From JAZOTM01 sp045657625 (GTDB lineage Bacteria; Bacillota; Clostridia; Lachnospirales; Lachnospiraceae), in NCBI GenBank assembly GCA_045657625.1, contig JAZOTM010000047.1, positions 7,079 through 71,078 of the forward strand: 64,000 nt of DNA, given 5' to 3'. Shown here in pieces: positions 33,648-42,423 of the stretch (the first letter of the stretch is position 1; every line of letters starts with the position of its first letter). The notes beneath the pieces are model-generated. The model made no database searches, was not told the origin of the DNA, and was given only the letters and a program-made list of their open reading frames with translations. A program made the translations under genes and the position numbers.

Positions 33648-34106
33648 ATGGATAAGAATATAAAAATACGGGTCATGAAAGAGGCAGATTTTGAAGAGGT
33701 ACATGCGTTGTGGATGACCATTCATGGATTTGGAATTCGTACCATTGACGATTCCAAGGAAGGGGTGGTTCGTTTCCTTCGCAGAAATCCTACCACCAGT
33801 GCGGTGGCAGTCTGTGATGGCAAAATCGTCGGTGCTATTCTTTGTGGACACGATGGTAGAAGAGGTACTTTTTACCACGTCTGTGTAGAAGAGGGGTATC
33901 GCAAACACGGCATTGGAAAGGCTATGGCAGTTTTTTGCATGAAGGCCTTGCAGAATGAGCAAATCAATAAGGTTAGCTTGATTGCCTTCCGCAACAATGA
34001 AGTGGGAAATCACTTTTGGAAAAGCGTAGGTTGGACCTATCGAGAAGATTTGAACTATTACGATTTTGTTTTGAATGAGGAAAATATTACAAATTTCAAT
34101 AGTTAG
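33648..34106 (+). CDS. GNAT family N-acetyltransferase
   Basis: 152 residues. The acetyl-CoA binding motif is in VEEGYRKHGIGKAMAVFCMKAL (about residues 80-101). The C-terminal strand NEVGNHFWKSVGWTYREDL is typical of small GNAT enzymes. Because it sits between argC and argJ it could acetylate an amino acid, even act as a glutamate acetyltransferase that tops up the ArgJ cycle, but the sequence does not prove that. The ATG at 33648 with AAAGG is preferred over an upstream frame inside argC. Confidence 0.82.
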   Translation: MDKNIKIRVMKEADFEEVHALWMTIHGFGIRTIDDSKEGVVRFLRRNPTTSAVAVCDGKIVGAILCGHDGRRGTFYHVCVEEGYRKHGIGKAMAVFCMKALQNEQINKVSLIAFRNNEVGNHFWKSVGWTYREDLNYYDFVLNEENITNFNS

Positions 34107-34115
34107 GAGACGGAA

Positions 34116-35339
34116 ATGAAGATAATAAACGGTGGCGTAACAGCAGCAAAAGGTTTTTGCGCAGCATCTACAGCTGCAGGAATTAAATACGAAAACAGAG
34201 ATGACATGGCCATGATTTTTTCCAAAGAGCCTTGTCAAGTAGCCGGCACTTTTACAACCAATGTGGTAAAGGCTGCACCGGTTATTTGGGATCGCAATGT
34301 GGTTTATAGTGGAAAAACCGTAAATGGTGTTGTCATCAACGCAGGAATTGCAAATGCATGTACCGGTGAAGAGGGTATGGGCTATTGCAAGGAGACAGCA
34401 GAGCATATGGCAAAGGAACTTGCCATTGATCCGGAGGCTGTTTTGGTTGCTTCCACCGGTGTAATTGGCATGCAGCTTCCTATGGAAAAACTGAAAAACG
34501 GTATCAGTGCCATGAAAACGCTTCTGGCAGATACAGAGGAAGCCGGCACTTCTGCGGCAAAGGCGATTATGACCACCGACACGGTAAAAAAGGAATTGGC
34601 TGTGGAAGTTGAACTTTCCGGAAAAACCGTAACGTTAGGTGGTATGAGCAAAGGTTCCGGTATGATTCATCCGAATATGTGTACCATGCTTGGTTTTGTT
34701 TGCACGGATGTGGCGATTTCCAAAGCATTGTTGCAGGAAGCTTTGAGCGAAATCGTAAAAGACACTTTTAATATGATTACCGTAGATGGAGATACGTCCA
34801 CCAACGATACGTTGCTATGCATGGCAAACGGTCTTGCGGAAAATCCAATGATTACAGAGAAAAATCAGGATTATTTCGAGTTTTATAAGGCTCTGCAGTA
34901 TGTGTGTGAGACTTTGGCAAAGACCATGGCAGCAGATGGAGAAGGAGCAAGCAAGTTGTTTGAGGCAAAGGTAGTAAATGCCAAGAGCAAAGAAGATGCA
35001 AGAACCTTATCCAGAGCTATTGTAAAATCCAATTTGTCAAAGGCTGCCATCTTTGGATGCGATGCAAACTTTGGTCGTTTTTTATGCGCCATGGGATACT
35101 CCGGAGCGATTTTCAATCAGGAAGATGTAGAACTTTTCTTTGAAAGTGAAAAGGGAAGAATTCAGGTGTTTGAAAAGGGTGTGCCGCTTTTGTTTGACGA
35201 AGAAAAGGCTTTGGAAATCATGAAATGCGATGCAGTCACCATTTATGTAGATATGCATGAAGGAACAGAAGAAGCCACAGCTTGGGGCTGTGATTTGACT
35301 TACGACTATGTAAAAATTAATGCGGATTACCGCTCTTAA
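34116..35339 (+). CDS. argJ: Bifunctional glutamate N-acetyltransferase / ornithine acetyltransferase
   Basis: 407 residues. It has the self-cleavage region KGSGMIHPNMCTMLGF, where the chain is expected to split before the nucleophile Thr (Cys-Thr here, Ala-Thr in many relatives). The ASTGVIG and TSTNDTLL motifs match the family. It transfers the acetyl group from acetylornithine back to glutamate, so the pathway is cyclic. AGGAG precedes the ATG, 9 bases after the GNAT gene. Confidence 0.96.
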   Translation: MKIINGGVTAAKGFCAASTAAGIKYENRDDMAMIFSKEPCQVAGTFTTNVVKAAPVIWDRNVVYSGKTVNGVVINAGIANACTGEEGMGYCKETAEHMAKELAIDPEAVLVASTGVIGMQLPMEKLKNGISAMKTLLADTEEAGTSAAKAIMTTDTVKKELAVEVELSGKTVTLGGMSKGSGMIHPNMCTMLGFVCTDVAISKALLQEALSEIVKDTFNMITVDGDTSTNDTLLCMANGLAENPMITEKNQDYFEFYKALQYVCETLAKTMAADGEGASKLFEAKVVNAKSKEDARTLSRAIVKSNLSKAAIFGCDANFGRFLCAMGYSGAIFNQEDVELFFESEKGRIQVFEKGVPLLFDEEKALEIMKCDAVTIYVDMHEGTEEATAWGCDLTYDYVKINADYRS

Positions 35340-35349
35340 GGAGGAGACT

Positions 35350-36255
35350 ATGGACGAGAAGAACATGAACGAAATTATGAAAAAAGCGGAGGTTTTGATT
35401 GAGGCCTTACCTTATATACAACGCTTTAACCGTCGCATTATCGTTGTAAAATACGGCGGAAGCGCCATGTTGGACGAAAACCTGCAGAAGAGTGTAATCC
35501 AGGACGTGACATTGTTGAAATTGGTTGGGTTTAAACCAATTATCGTACATGGTGGCGGCAAGGAAATCAGCAAGTGGGTTGGAAAAGTTGGCATGGAAGC
35601 CCATTTTATCAACGGCCTTCGTGTGACAGATGCACCAACCATGGAAATTGCAGAAATGGTTTTAAATAAAGTGAACAAGTCCTTGGTACAGATGGTACAG
35701 GAACTTGGGGTAAATGCCATTGGAATCAGCGGAAAAGATGGTGGCTTATTAAAAGTGGAAAAGAAGTTATCCGATGGACAGGACATTGGATTCGTAGGAA
35801 ATATTACCGAAGTAAATCCAAAGATTTTGTATGATTTATTGGAAAAAGATTTCTTGCCAATTGTTTGCCCAATCGGTATGGATGAGGCCTATCAGTCTTA
35901 CAATATCAATGCAGATGATGCAGCTTGTGCCATTGCAAAAGCGATGGAAGCTGAAAAATTGGCTTTCTTAACAGATATTGAAGGCGTATACAAAGACCCG
36001 GAAGACAAGAGTACCTTGATTTCCGAGTTGAAGGTGCAGGAAGCAAGAGACTTAATCACCGATGGTTTTATTGGTGGTGGTATGCTTCCAAAATTGCAGA
36101 ATTGCATCGATGCCATTCAGGAAGGTGTTTCCAGAGTTCATATTTTGGATGGTAGAATCGCACATTGCTTGTTGCTGGAAATCTTTACCAACAAAGGAAT
36201 TGGGACTGCAATTATAGGAGACAAGGAGGAACATTACTATCATGGAGAAGCTTAA
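35350..36255 (+). CDS. argB: Acetylglutamate kinase
   Basis: 301 residues. Amino acid kinase signatures are VVKYGGSAM, IIVHGGGKEIS and the nucleotide-side NADDAACAIAKAM. The GGGMLPKLQNCIDAI stretch is characteristic of ArgB. It phosphorylates N-acetylglutamate and is often the arginine feedback point, but the N-terminal helix is short, so I cannot say whether this one is feedback-sensitive. The start at 35350 follows AAGGAGGAG; an upstream ATG at 35320 lies inside argJ. Confidence 0.96.
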   Translation: MDEKNMNEIMKKAEVLIEALPYIQRFNRRIIVVKYGGSAMLDENLQKSVIQDVTLLKLVGFKPIIVHGGGKEISKWVGKVGMEAHFINGLRVTDAPTMEIAEMVLNKVNKSLVQMVQELGVNAIGISGKDGGLLKVEKKLSDGQDIGFVGNITEVNPKILYDLLEKDFLPIVCPIGMDEAYQSYNINADDAACAIAKAMEAEKLAFLTDIEGVYKDPEDKSTLISELKVQEARDLITDGFIGGGMLPKLQNCIDAIQEGVSRVHILDGRIAHCLLLEIFTNKGIGTAIIGDKEEHYYHGEA

Positions 36256-37441
36256 TTTTATTTCTCAGGTAGAGGACAATTTATTACATACTTACAATCG
36301 TTTTCCGGTGATTTTTGATCACGGAGAAGATGTTTATTTGGTGGACACCACGGGAGAGCGCTACTTGGATTTTACGGCTGGAATTGCAGTTTGTTCCTTG
36401 GGCTACAGCAATGAATATTACAAAGAAACATTAAAAAATCAGGTAGATAAGATTTTACATACCTCAAATTTATACTACAACGTGCCGGTTCTCGAGGCTT
36501 CGGAAAAAGTTCTTGCGGCCTCCGGTATGGACCGTGTATTTTTTACCAATAGTGGTACGGAAGCCATTGAAGGTGCGTTGAAGGCTGCTAGAAAATATGC
36601 TTTCAAGAAGTACGGAAAAAAAGGTGGAGAGATTATTGCCATGGAGCATTCTTTCCACGGAAGAAGTATGGGAGCACTTTCTGTAACAGGAAATGCCCAC
36701 TATAGAGAGCCTTTTGAACCATTGATCGGCGGAGTGAAATTTGCCAATTTTAATGATTTGGAAAGCGTTAAAAATCAGGTGAATGAAAATACCTGTGCCA
36801 TTATCATGGAAACCGTACAAGGAGAAGGCGGTATTTATCCGGCAACACCGGAATTCTTGCAGGGTGTGAAAGCTCTTTGCGAAGAAAAGGATATCCTTTT
36901 GATTTGTGATGAAATCCAGTGCGGTATGGGCCGTACCGGAAATATGTTTGCATGGCAAGGCTATGATGTAAAACCGGATATTATGACGGTGGCAAAAGCA
37001 CTTGGATGCGGAACGCCTGTTGGTGCTTTTTTGATGACGGAAGCAGTAGCAGAGTATTCTTTGGAACCGGGAGATCACGGCACGACTTATGGAGGAAATC
37101 CTTTTGTATGTAGTGCGGTGGCAGCAGTATTCCATGAATACGAACGCTTGCAGGTTGTAGAACATGTGAAAGAAATTGCACCTTATTTTGAAGAAGCGTT
37201 AAACAAACTTGTTGAAAAATATGATTTCATAAAAGAACGCAGAGGTGTTGGTTTGATTCAAGGGTTGCAGGTGACAGTACCGGTAGGAGAAATTACCAAG
37301 AAAGCCCTGGAAGAAAAACTGGTTATTATTTCCGCAGGATCCGATGTGGTTCGTATGGTTCCACCCCTTGTGATTGAAAAGAAACATGTGGATGAAATGG
37401 TGGAAAAATTGACAAAAGTACTTGACAGTTTTCTCGGCTAG
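36242..37441 (+). CDS. argD: Acetylornithine aminotransferase
   Basis: 399 residues, class III PLP aminotransferase. It has the Gly/Thr phosphate-binding loop FFTNSGTEAIEGALKAARK, the LICDEIQCGMGRTGNMFAW segment and the Schiff-base lysine in DIMTVAKALGCGTPVGAF. It overlaps argB by 14 bases, with GGAGG before the ATG. It is the last gene of the arginine operon. A long AT-rich inverted repeat (TTTAAATATC at 37444-37453 with GATATTTAAA at 37476-37485) follows. Confidence 0.96.
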   Translation: MEKLNFISQVEDNLLHTYNRFPVIFDHGEDVYLVDTTGERYLDFTAGIAVCSLGYSNEYYKETLKNQVDKILHTSNLYYNVPVLEASEKVLAASGMDRVFFTNSGTEAIEGALKAARKYAFKKYGKKGGEIIAMEHSFHGRSMGALSVTGNAHYREPFEPLIGGVKFANFNDLESVKNQVNENTCAIIMETVQGEGGIYPATPEFLQGVKALCEEKDILLICDEIQCGMGRTGNMFAWQGYDVKPDIMTVAKALGCGTPVGAFLMTEAVAEYSLEPGDHGTTYGGNPFVCSAVAAVFHEYERLQVVEHVKEIAPYFEEALNKLVEKYDFIKERRGVGLIQGLQVTVPVGEITKKALEEKLVIISAGSDVVRMVPPLVIEKKHVDEMVEKLTKVLDSFLG

Positions 37442-37517
37442 TTTTTAAATATCATAGGAAGTAAAATTCAAAAAGGATATTTAAATATTAGAGATTAGAG
37501 AGTTTTAAAGGAAGTTT

Positions 37518-38666
37518 ATGAAAATAGATGGAAAGAAAACGGGATCAGTAGCGATTTTATCGTTACTGATTCTTGTGATTTTATACCAAGGGGTGAATCA
37601 CCCGTTTGTCACCAGCAAGGAACAGACGGATGAGGAAGCCTTGGCAAGTGAATATGAAAAAACAAAGAAAGAGTATTTGTTTTGCTACAGTGACTCCTCT
37701 ATGCAGGAGTTTTTCTATGATATGGCCTTAGATTATTATGGAGAAACCGGCGTGGCTGTGGATGTGAAGTACATGGATAGCATTTCTTACTTAGAGCATA
37801 TTTATCAGGCCTCTTTGGAAGGAACTGCGGTGCCGGATGCGTATTATATGCAGAATGATGCCTTGGAAGAAGCCATTTATATGGGAATTGCGAAAAAGCA
37901 GGAGCAGGTGGATTTGTCCGATGCCTATGCAGTGGCAGCAGATGCAGCAACTTATGAGGATGCGGTCTACGCGTGGCCGGTGGGCTACGAAACGGTAGTC
38001 TATGTATATCTGGAGGGAGAATTCCCGGAACAGCCTACCTCGTTGCAAAGCGTGTTGGATTACGCTTCTGAAAATGATTTGGAACGTGATGTCAGCAACT
38101 TGTTTGAGTGGGCCATTTCCGATGAATATTATGATCTGGTATTTGTAGGGGATTGCTATACGTTTACAGAGGAAGATGGTTTTTTACAGGAAACGGTAGA
38201 GGAGGCACTTTTGGCTGAAAAGTATGCTTATGTGTCCGGTTTGTCTGAAGTGTTAACCATGGAAAATACCATGACCTATGAAGAAGTATGGCAGCATGTG
38301 GAAGCAGAGGAGATTGCCTCTGCGCTGATTAGCACCAAGGATTTGCAGAATTTGCCGGAGGCTTATACCGTCTGTACAGACTTTTCCCTGACAGAGGAAT
38401 TGGCAGCTACCATGCCTTCCATTACCGGGCTTTTGGTAGAAAATCCTTTTGGAAAACAAGGAAAAATCGGTGATTTCTTACAGTATGTTTATGACCATCA
38501 GGAGGACTTGACGGATACGGCTTCGGTTTATCCGGTGACAGAGGAAAGTGAAGTTTCCACAGTGTATGAGAATTCTTTTTCTTTGCCGATTGCTTTGGAT
38601 CGCACCTTGTATTTAAAGGAATTGGGTAGTGACTTTATCACTGCTTGGGGCGAAGAAAGTTTGTAA
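37518..38666 (+). CDS. Membrane-anchored extracellular solute-binding-like protein
   Basis: 382 residues. One N-terminal hydrophobic helix (about residues 12-27) serves as signal anchor, without a lipobox cysteine. The rest is acidic and resembles the family of ABC transporter solute-binding proteins: an early VAVDVKYMDSISYLEHI strand-helix and a VYAWPVGYETVVYVYL core. No permease or ATPase gene is adjacent, so a transport role is uncertain; a sensor or orphan binding protein is possible. AAAGGAAG precedes the ATG. Confidence 0.6.
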   Translation: MKIDGKKTGSVAILSLLILVILYQGVNHPFVTSKEQTDEEALASEYEKTKKEYLFCYSDSSMQEFFYDMALDYYGETGVAVDVKYMDSISYLEHIYQASLEGTAVPDAYYMQNDALEEAIYMGIAKKQEQVDLSDAYAVAADAATYEDAVYAWPVGYETVVYVYLEGEFPEQPTSLQSVLDYASENDLERDVSNLFEWAISDEYYDLVFVGDCYTFTEEDGFLQETVEEALLAEKYAYVSGLSEVLTMENTMTYEEVWQHVEAEEIASALISTKDLQNLPEAYTVCTDFSLTEELAATMPSITGLLVENPFGKQGKIGDFLQYVYDHQEDLTDTASVYPVTEESEVSTVYENSFSLPIALDRTLYLKELGSDFITAWGEESL

Positions 38667-38697
38667 TTGTTACAAAGGGATTCTTTCTGAAAAAATG

Positions 38698-38726
38698 TTG
38701 TAATAAATAGGGAAGTTTTGTAAAAT
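38698..38726 (+). promoter_or_regulatory. Putative comEA promoter
   Basis: TTGTAA (38698-38703), a 17-base spacer and TAAAAT (38721-38726), placing the transcript start about 40 bases before the comEA ATG and upstream of the hairpin at 38746-38769. Confidence 0.55.
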
Positions 38727-38745
38727 AACCCTAGCAGGCTTTGGG

Positions 38746-38769
38746 ACTCCTTTCAGAAATGAAAGGAGT
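38746..38769 (+). promoter_or_regulatory. Hairpin that pairs the comEA ribosome binding site
   Basis: ACTCCTTTCA (38746-38755), GAAA loop, TGAAAGGAGT (38760-38769): ten perfect base pairs with a tetraloop. The right arm is the Shine-Dalgarno sequence AAGGAG of comEA (ATG at 38774), so the fold would hide it. There is no T run, so it is not a terminator. Confidence 0.7.
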
Positions 38770-38773
38770 ATAA

Positions 38774-39307
38774 ATGAAAAATTTAAAATTGTTTTCAATC
38801 TTGTTTTTTTCCTTGTTGGCCGTGGGGTGCGGACAGGAACGTGTGATTCTCACGGGAGAGTCTTTGGTGGAAAACACAGAAGATTTGGCTTATATACAGG
38901 AAAACAAGGATTGCTATGTCTATATTTGCGGTGCAGTAATCAATCCCGGTGTCTATCAAGTGTCAGCGGGAGAAAGAATCGCTACGGTGCTGGAATTAGC
39001 AGGTGGTTTTTCCTATACAGCGGATCGTTCGGCGGTGAATTTGGCAGAAAAGGTATCGGATGGATTGATGGTGACCATACCTGAGATCTCAGAAGAGACC
39101 GGTACGGAATCCGATGGACGGATCAACTTGAATACCGCGGATGCTACGCTACTTATGACTTTGCCGGGCATTGGAGAAGCAAAGGCCAAATTGATTATTG
39201 ATTATCGAGAGAGAAATGGTGGGTTTTCCAGTATCGAAGAGGTCATGCAGATCGATGGGATCAAAGACGGCACCTTTCAGCAAATCAAGGACTACATAAA
39301 AGTATAA
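38774..39307 (+). CDS. comEA: ComEA-type DNA-binding lipoprotein (SLBB plus helix-hairpin-helix)
   Basis: 177 residues. The signal peptide ends at a lipobox-like AVGC. An SLBB domain follows (VYICGAVINPGVYQVSAGERIATVLELAGG, about residues 55-85). The C-terminal helix-hairpin-helix pair (INLNTADATLLMTLPGIGEAKAKLIIDYRE) is typical of ComEA. ComEA binds incoming double-stranded DNA outside the membrane for transformation. comEC is nearby at 42389-44773, separated by a two-component pair and a GerMN lipoprotein. Confidence 0.88.
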   Translation: MKNLKLFSILFFSLLAVGCGQERVILTGESLVENTEDLAYIQENKDCYVYICGAVINPGVYQVSAGERIATVLELAGGFSYTADRSAVNLAEKVSDGLMVTIPEISEETGTESDGRINLNTADATLLMTLPGIGEAKAKLIIDYRERNGGFSSIEEVMQIDGIKDGTFQQIKDYIKV

Positions 39308-39324
39308 AAAGTTGAGGTAAAGAA

Positions 39325-40014
39325 ATGGCAAAGAAAGTTCTTGTCGTTGATGATGAAAAGTTAATAGTAAAGGGAATTCGTTTCAGTTTGGAACAGGATG
39401 GCATGGAAGTGGATTGTGCCTTTGACGGAGAGGAAGCTCTGAAAATGGCGCAGGAAACTGCCTATGATATGATTTTGTTGGATATCATGCTTCCAAAAAT
39501 GGACGGATTTGAAGTTTGTCAGCGTATTCGTGAATTTTCAGATATGCCAATTGTCATGTTGACCGCAAAGGGCGACGACATGGATAAAATTTTAGGTTTG
39601 GAATATGGGGCAGATGACTATATTACAAAACCTTTCAATATCTTGGAAGTAAAAGCCAGAATTAAGGCGATTATGCGTCGTACTTCCAAAGACAATGGCA
39701 AGAAAGACCAGAGTCGTTATTTGGAAAACGGCGATTTAAAACTGGATTTAGACGGCAGACGTTTGTTTATTTTGGATCGAGAAGTGAATTTGACAGCCAA
39801 GGAGTTTGATTTGTTGGAGCTTCTTGTGACAAATCCAAACAAGGTTTACAGCCGTGAAAATTTATTAAATATGGTTTGGGGTTTTGATTATCCGGGTGAC
39901 GTGCGTACTGTGGACGTACATGTCCGCCGTTTGCGTGAAAAAGTGGAAGCAAATCCAAGCGAACCAAAATATGTACATACCAAATGGGGTGTGGGTTATT
40001 TCTACAAGGGATAG
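39325..40014 (+). CDS. OmpR-family response regulator (WalR-like)
   Basis: 229 residues. The receiver domain has the acidic pocket at D9-D10, the phospho-acceptor D53 (ILLDIMLPKMDGFE) and Lys in DDYITKPF. The C-terminal winged helix (VYSRENLLNMVWGFDYPGDVRTVDVHVRRLREK) is the OmpR/PhoB type and looks like WalR. The partner kinase gene starts 3 bases later. No regulon can be read from the sequence. GAGGTAAAG precedes the ATG. Confidence 0.93.
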   Translation: MAKKVLVVDDEKLIVKGIRFSLEQDGMEVDCAFDGEEALKMAQETAYDMILLDIMLPKMDGFEVCQRIREFSDMPIVMLTAKGDDMDKILGLEYGADDYITKPFNILEVKARIKAIMRRTSKDNGKKDQSRYLENGDLKLDLDGRRLFILDREVNLTAKEFDLLELLVTNPNKVYSRENLLNMVWGFDYPGDVRTVDVHVRRLREKVEANPSEPKYVHTKWGVGYFYKG

Positions 40015-40017
40015 GTT

Positions 40018-41448
40018 ATGTTAAACAAATTACGTGATGTATTTAAGAGCCTCAATATGAGGCTCCTTGTTATTTTTATTTTAGTGGGGATTCTCCCAAT
40101 TCTGATTTTGCAGTTTAGTTTGCTAACTGTATATGAGAAAAGATCTGTGGATGTAAAAACCATAGAGATTTTAAATCAAGCCAAGATTCTGGCAAATACC
40201 ATCGTATCAGAGGATTTTATTCATAATACGGAAAATGCGGTGATACAAGCGGAGTTGACACAGTTTACTACCATTTATGATGGTCGTGTACTTTTGGTAG
40301 ATACCAATTATGAAATTGTGTTGGATACTTACAACTTGGACACCTATAAAACCATTATTTCTGAAGAAGTCATGAAAAGCTTCCAGGGACAGGATGTCAA
40401 TAACTACGATTCGGAGAACCGGTATATTGAATTGTCGATTCCTCTTACCACCCAGGGAGAAACTTCAGAAATCATCGGGGTCATGCTGGTCAGCGTTTCC
40501 ACGGATAGTGACGTTTTAAACTATCAGGTATTGAGCCAAAATGCCACCATTATTTCTGTGGCGTTAAGCCTTTTGATTGTGGTGTTTGCATTGGTGTTGT
40601 CCTTCCGTTTGACGGCGCCGTTGCGAAAGATGGCAGAGTCTATTCAACGATTACATAATGGGTTTGATGATGAAAAAATGGAGTTTCATGGTTATACAGA
40701 GTTACATGTGGTAGCAGATAAAATCAATGACATGACGGCTTCCATGAAGGTGCTCAATGATTCCAGACAGGAATTTGTTTCCAATGTGTCCCATGAATTA
40801 AAGACGCCATTGGCCTCCATGAAGGTGTTGGCGGATTCTTTGAATGGACAGGAAAATGTGCCTATTGAGTTATACAAAGAATTTATGTCAGACATTGGGG
40901 AAGAAATCGATCGTGAAAATAAAATCATCAGTGATTTGTTGTCCCTTGTAAAAATGGATAAGACAGCAGCAGATTTGAATATTTCTTCAGTAAATATCAA
41001 TGAGTTGCTGGAATTGATTTTAAAACGTTTGAAACCATTGGCGGAAAAACAAAATGTGGATTTGGTTTTGGAAAGTTTCCGTCCGGTAGTTGCCGAAATC
41101 GACGAAGTGAAATTTACGTTGGCAATTACCAATTTGGTGGAAAACGGAATCAAGTACAACAAGCCGGAAGGCGGCTGGGTACATGTATCCTTAAATGCGG
41201 ATTATCAGTTTTTCTATGTGAAGGTAGAAGATTCCGGAATCGGTATTCCGGAGGATTCTCAGGAACATATTTACGAACGTTTTTATCGTGTAGATAAATC
41301 CCACTCCAGAGAAATCGGTGGAACCGGTTTGGGATTGGCGATTACCAGAAGTGCGATTTTGATGCATCGTGGTGCGATTCGCGTACATAGTGCGGATGGC
41401 GAGGGAACCACTTTTACAGTGCGTATTCCAATTAATTACATTGCTTAG
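40018..41448 (+). CDS. Sensor histidine kinase (WalK-like)
   Basis: 476 residues. Two transmembrane helices (about residues 15-36 and 175-197) flank an extracellular sensor domain. HAMP, HisKA with His259 (SNVSHELKTPLASM) and HATPase with VENGIKYNKPEGG and GGTGLGLAITRSA follow in order. It probably phosphorylates the response regulator encoded just upstream. The first codons contain a GC-rich hairpin (40048-40066) followed by a T-rich stretch. Confidence 0.93.
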   Translation: MLNKLRDVFKSLNMRLLVIFILVGILPILILQFSLLTVYEKRSVDVKTIEILNQAKILANTIVSEDFIHNTENAVIQAELTQFTTIYDGRVLLVDTNYEIVLDTYNLDTYKTIISEEVMKSFQGQDVNNYDSENRYIELSIPLTTQGETSEIIGVMLVSVSTDSDVLNYQVLSQNATIISVALSLLIVVFALVLSFRLTAPLRKMAESIQRLHNGFDDEKMEFHGYTELHVVADKINDMTASMKVLNDSRQEFVSNVSHELKTPLASMKVLADSLNGQENVPIELYKEFMSDIGEEIDRENKIISDLLSLVKMDKTAADLNISSVNINELLELILKRLKPLAEKQNVDLVLESFRPVVAEIDEVKFTLAITNLVENGIKYNKPEGGWVHVSLNADYQFFYVKVEDSGIGIPEDSQEHIYERFYRVDKSHSREIGGTGLGLAITRSAILMHRGAIRVHSADGEGTTFTVRIPINYIA

Positions 41449-41457
41449 GAGGCTTCT

Positions 41458-42423
41458 ATGAAGAGAAAGAAAAGAGGGGCTCTTTTATGGGCGTGCTTCC
41501 TGTTATTTATGGGGATTTTCACAGGATGTGGGGAGACCCAGACGGAGGAAGGAAATTACAAGGCCTATTATATATCGAAGGATGGATTGAGCTTAGTAGA
41601 ACGCAGCGTTTCCATTGAAAGTACAGAAACCGATGAAATGATTGAAGAATTTTTGGATGTACTTACCACGGACACCGAGGACGTGGAATATCGAAAAGCC
41701 ATTCCTTCTGACACTACCGTGGAAGAATATTCCCTAAGTGAAAAGGGAAGTTTGACTTTAAATTTTGATTCCGGATACAGCAAAATGGATTCTATGACAG
41801 AGGTGCTGTGTAGAGCAGCTGTAGTAGAGACGTTGATTCAGGTGCCGGATGTAAACCGTATTTATATTTACATTGATGGCATTGCCTTAAAGGACGCCAA
41901 TGGCGAGGAAGTCGGCGCCATGACCGCAGACAGCTTTGTGCAAAATCCGGGAGAACAGATTAACAGTATTCAGGAAACGACCTTGACCTTGTATTTTGCG
42001 AATGCAGAAGGCAATGCATTGGTAAAAGAATTGCGAGATGTGCATTACAGCAGTAACGTCTCCATGGAAAAATTGATCGTGGAGGAATTGATCGAGGGTC
42101 CGGAAACAGAGGGCGCCTTATCCACCATTCCGGAAGGAACCACCATCTTGAGCGTCTCAGCGGTAGATGGCGTTTGCTACGTCAACTTTGGAGATGGATT
42201 CCGCAATCAAAATTATGAAATTCAAGAAGAAATTGTTATTTATTCCATTGTGAATTCCCTCTTGGAATTGGACGGCATTGAAAAAGTCCAAATTTCCATC
42301 AACGGTGACAACAGTGGGTACTATCGTAGCAAGTGTTCCTTGTCTACTTTATATGAACAGGATTTGTCCTACCTGGAGGAAACCGTCATTGGAACAGAGG
42401 AGGTGGGCGACACTGAATTATAG
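41458..42423 (+). CDS. GerMN-domain lipoprotein
   Basis: 321 residues. A lipoprotein signal peptide ends in FTGC, Cys at about residue 23. Two repeats of the GerMN (sporulation/spore germination) domain are visible: GSLTLNFDSGYSKMDSMTEVLCRAAVVETLIQ and CYVNFGDGFRNQNYEIQEEIVIYSIVNSLLE. In other firmicutes GerMN proteins sit outside the membrane in spores or near two-component pairs. AGGAGG precedes the ATG, 9 bases after the kinase. comEC starts inside its 3' end. Confidence 0.85.
   Translation: MKRKKRGALLWACFLLFMGIFTGCGETQTEEGNYKAYYISKDGLSLVERSVSIESTETDEMIEEFLDVLTTDTEDVEYRKAIPSDTTVEEYSLSEKGSLTLNFDSGYSKMDSMTEVLCRAAVVETLIQVPDVNRIYIYIDGIALKDANGEEVGAMTADSFVQNPGEQINSIQETTLTLYFANAEGNALVKELRDVHYSSNVSMEKLIVEELIEGPETEGALSTIPEGTTILSVSAVDGVCYVNFGDGFRNQNYEIQEEIVIYSIVNSLLELDGIEKVQISINGDNSGYYRSKCSLSTLYEQDLSYLEETVIGTEEVGDTEL

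Noticed and set aside
37444..37485. Inverted repeat after argD as a terminator
   Set aside because: The arms are purely AT with a 22-base loop and no T run of note; only weak structure is expected.
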